A stretch of 33,522 bases of DNA from Bacteroidales bacterium (GTDB lineage Bacteria > Bacteroidota > Bacteroidia > Bacteroidales > Tenuifilaceae). The translations under genes and the position numbers were made by a program. The notes under the pieces are model-generated. The model did no database searches. It worked only from the letters and a program-made list of their open reading frames with translations, and had not been told where the DNA came from. This document shows, piece by piece, positions 32,658 to 33,522 of this stretch. The stretch spans positions 1 through 33,522 of the forward strand of contig RPRQ01000052.1 in assembly GCA_003818205.1 (NCBI GenBank). Direction: 5' to 3'. Within the stretch, counting starts at the first letter, position 1; each line of letters opens with the position of its first letter.

Positions 32658-32792
32658 CGCCAACAGCTGCTAAAATCCATTGTGGCAGACGGTTAGATAA
32701 GTTTTATTTTAGTATATTGGCAACTTTATTAACGTGGGACGACGATGCTGCTTCGAACTCCCCAAACGGATTTTCAGCAGCAAACGTTGGCG
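32658..32792 (+). repeat. attC-like site 20, type A
   Basis: Left core CGCCAAC, right core GTTGGCG (32786-32792). Arms GCTGCTAAAA / TTTTCAGCAGC. Cassette 20 starts GTTGGCGGTA (31654) and ends TACCGCCAAC, perfect over 10. Confidence 0.87.
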
Positions 32793-32941
32793 TCAATCCA
32801 CCCTGAATCGGAGAAACTGACTTCTCAAGCGAACGTTTTTCTATGAGATGAAAGTCGAAACACAATGAATAAATTGATAATTGTAATTTGCTGAATATAA
32901 TATATTTAAAAAAACGTTAGTTAGAATTTTATGTGAATTCT
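32793..32941. other. Leader of cassette 21
   Basis: About 150 bp, AT-rich, without a recognisable promoter of the TAnnTTTG form or a gene. Confidence 0.35.
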
Positions 32942-33522
32942 ATGAAAAAGTATTACTTAAGGAAAGTTCTTCGCTTTTGTTTATTGATAACTGTGACTAT
33001 TGTTCTTGTATCTTGCGAATCTAGAAAGGAGAAAATATCTGAAATCAAAATTATTAGAAGTCTTTATAATATTCCATGCTATGAATTTCGTTTGGATTCA
33101 CTAAAATCAATTGATGAAATTGGAAAATTTTCAGATTCTATTTGTCTTGCACATAAAGGAGAACAGGACATTATTATTGGCTTTCCTTACAACCTTTGTG
33201 ATTCATCTTTCACGCCATCACCAGACACAATGTTGAATTGTATTATTCCTTGTGGACTAAGTGTTCCAAGTCATGGAAAAATATCTTACGATGGGCAATA
33301 TTCATTTATTTCGAAAATAACCTCGGACTCAATGACGATACAATTCTTTAACAGCATTTTCCCGACAAGAATTCACATCAATGAATTTAAAGTTCTCTAC
33401 AAAAAGTATCTCCAAATTCTATTTATTAAAAATCATCCGAAAAATATTGAACGTATTTCTACGACTATTGATATTTCTAACAATCCCCCGAAAAAAGCAT
33501 TTTGTAAAGTATTTAACACTCT
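32942..33522 (+). CDS. Cassette 21: lipoprotein, cut by the window edge
   Basis: An open frame from ATG 32942 to the right edge (193 complete codons, no stop). A hydrophobic signal ends in a lipobox at C25 (TIVLVSC). The mature part begins ESRKEKISEIKIIRSLYNIPCYEFRLDSL and contains FPYNLCDSSFTPSPDTMLNCIIPCG, with four cysteines that may form disulfides. No family recognised. It lies 150 bp after site 20 and keeps the same orientation as all other cassette genes. Confidence 0.7.
   Translation, partial: MKKYYLRKVLRFCLLITVTIVLVSCESRKEKISEIKIIRSLYNIPCYEFRLDSLKSIDEIGKFSDSICLAHKGEQDIIIGFPYNLCDSSFTPSPDTMLNCIIPCGLSVPSHGKISYDGQYSFISKITSDSMTIQFFNSIFPTRIHINEFKVLYKKYLQILFIKNHPKNIERISTTIDISNNPPKKAFCKVFNT

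Noticed and set aside
8982-32792. CRISPR array
   Set aside because: Repeats are 130-bp palindromes separated by 0.5-2.8 kb with genes, not short repeats with 30-40-bp spacers. No cas gene is present.
8346-33522. Insertion sequences or MITEs as the source of the repeats
   Set aside because: No transposase frame is found, repeats lie only at gene ends in one orientation, and the boundaries show cassette-specific end complementarity rather than target duplications.
1-33522. tRNA, rRNA or known riboswitch
   Set aside because: I saw no cloverleaf, rRNA core or riboswitch consensus; without a model search I cannot exclude weak ones.

Overview
The window joins two regions. Positions 1 to about 8,000 look like ordinary chromosome of a Bacteroidota bacterium. 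The evidence is promoters of the Bacteroidetes form TAnnTTTG, lipoproteins of FISUMP type, and the gene families present. From about 8,346 to the right edge lies a visibly more AT-rich array of 20 complete gene cassettes and a 21st that is cut off. Every cassette gene points right, and each cassette ends in a roughly 133-bp imperfect palindrome. I read this as an integron-type cassette array in a phylum where such arrays are poorly described. No intact integron integrase lies in the window.

Chromosomal part: rlmF (23S rRNA m6A1618 methyltransferase, minus), a secreted M1 zinc peptidase (plus), a membrane polyferredoxin with an HMA-like tail (minus), a 14-cysteine anchored small protein (minus), then a divergent sensor kinase and OmpR-type regulator (plus). 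The last four may form a metal- or redox-responsive unit (inference).

Junction (7,941-8,346): a decayed C-terminal piece of a tyrosine recombinase ([16 protein letters not shown], with the nucleophile Tyr) points toward the array and ends about 50 bp before the first cassette boundary. Between them is a 9-bp inverted repeat that could be the primary site (attI-like).

Cassettes in order: 1 Zn-ribbon protein; 2 membrane protein; 3 secreted beta-propeller-like protein; 4 small TM protein + Imm27-like protein; 5 MntA/HepT; 6 rhomboid protease; 7 RelB/RelE-like pair; 8 lipoprotein; 9 MazE/MazF; 10 secreted protein; 11 lipoprotein; 12 secreted protein; 13 EFR1 ferredoxin + AraC/GyrI regulator; 14 Bro-N/DinD-like gene (frameshifted); 15 DUF1016/YhcG PDDEXK nuclease; 16 antitoxin + PIN toxin (nonsense); 17 FISUMP lipoprotein; 18 GNAT-like protein + 56-aa partner; 19 lipoprotein + beta-barrel protein; 20 lectin-like + nucleoside-deoxyribosyltransferase/TIR-like fusion (nonsense); 21 lipoprotein (cut).

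The array logic can be read directly. Each cassette begins GTT-N7-A(T)(T) and most end AAC-N7-AAC, with the two N7 blocks of the same cassette complementary, as expected if each entered as a circle. The end sites fall into four stem families whose arms covary, while two internal sequence boxes stay constant. Several sites share a 27-bp insertion at the same point, and a 60-bp unit occurs twice between a site and the following cassette start. Toxin-antitoxin cassettes tend to carry their own TAnnTTTG promoter; many others do not.
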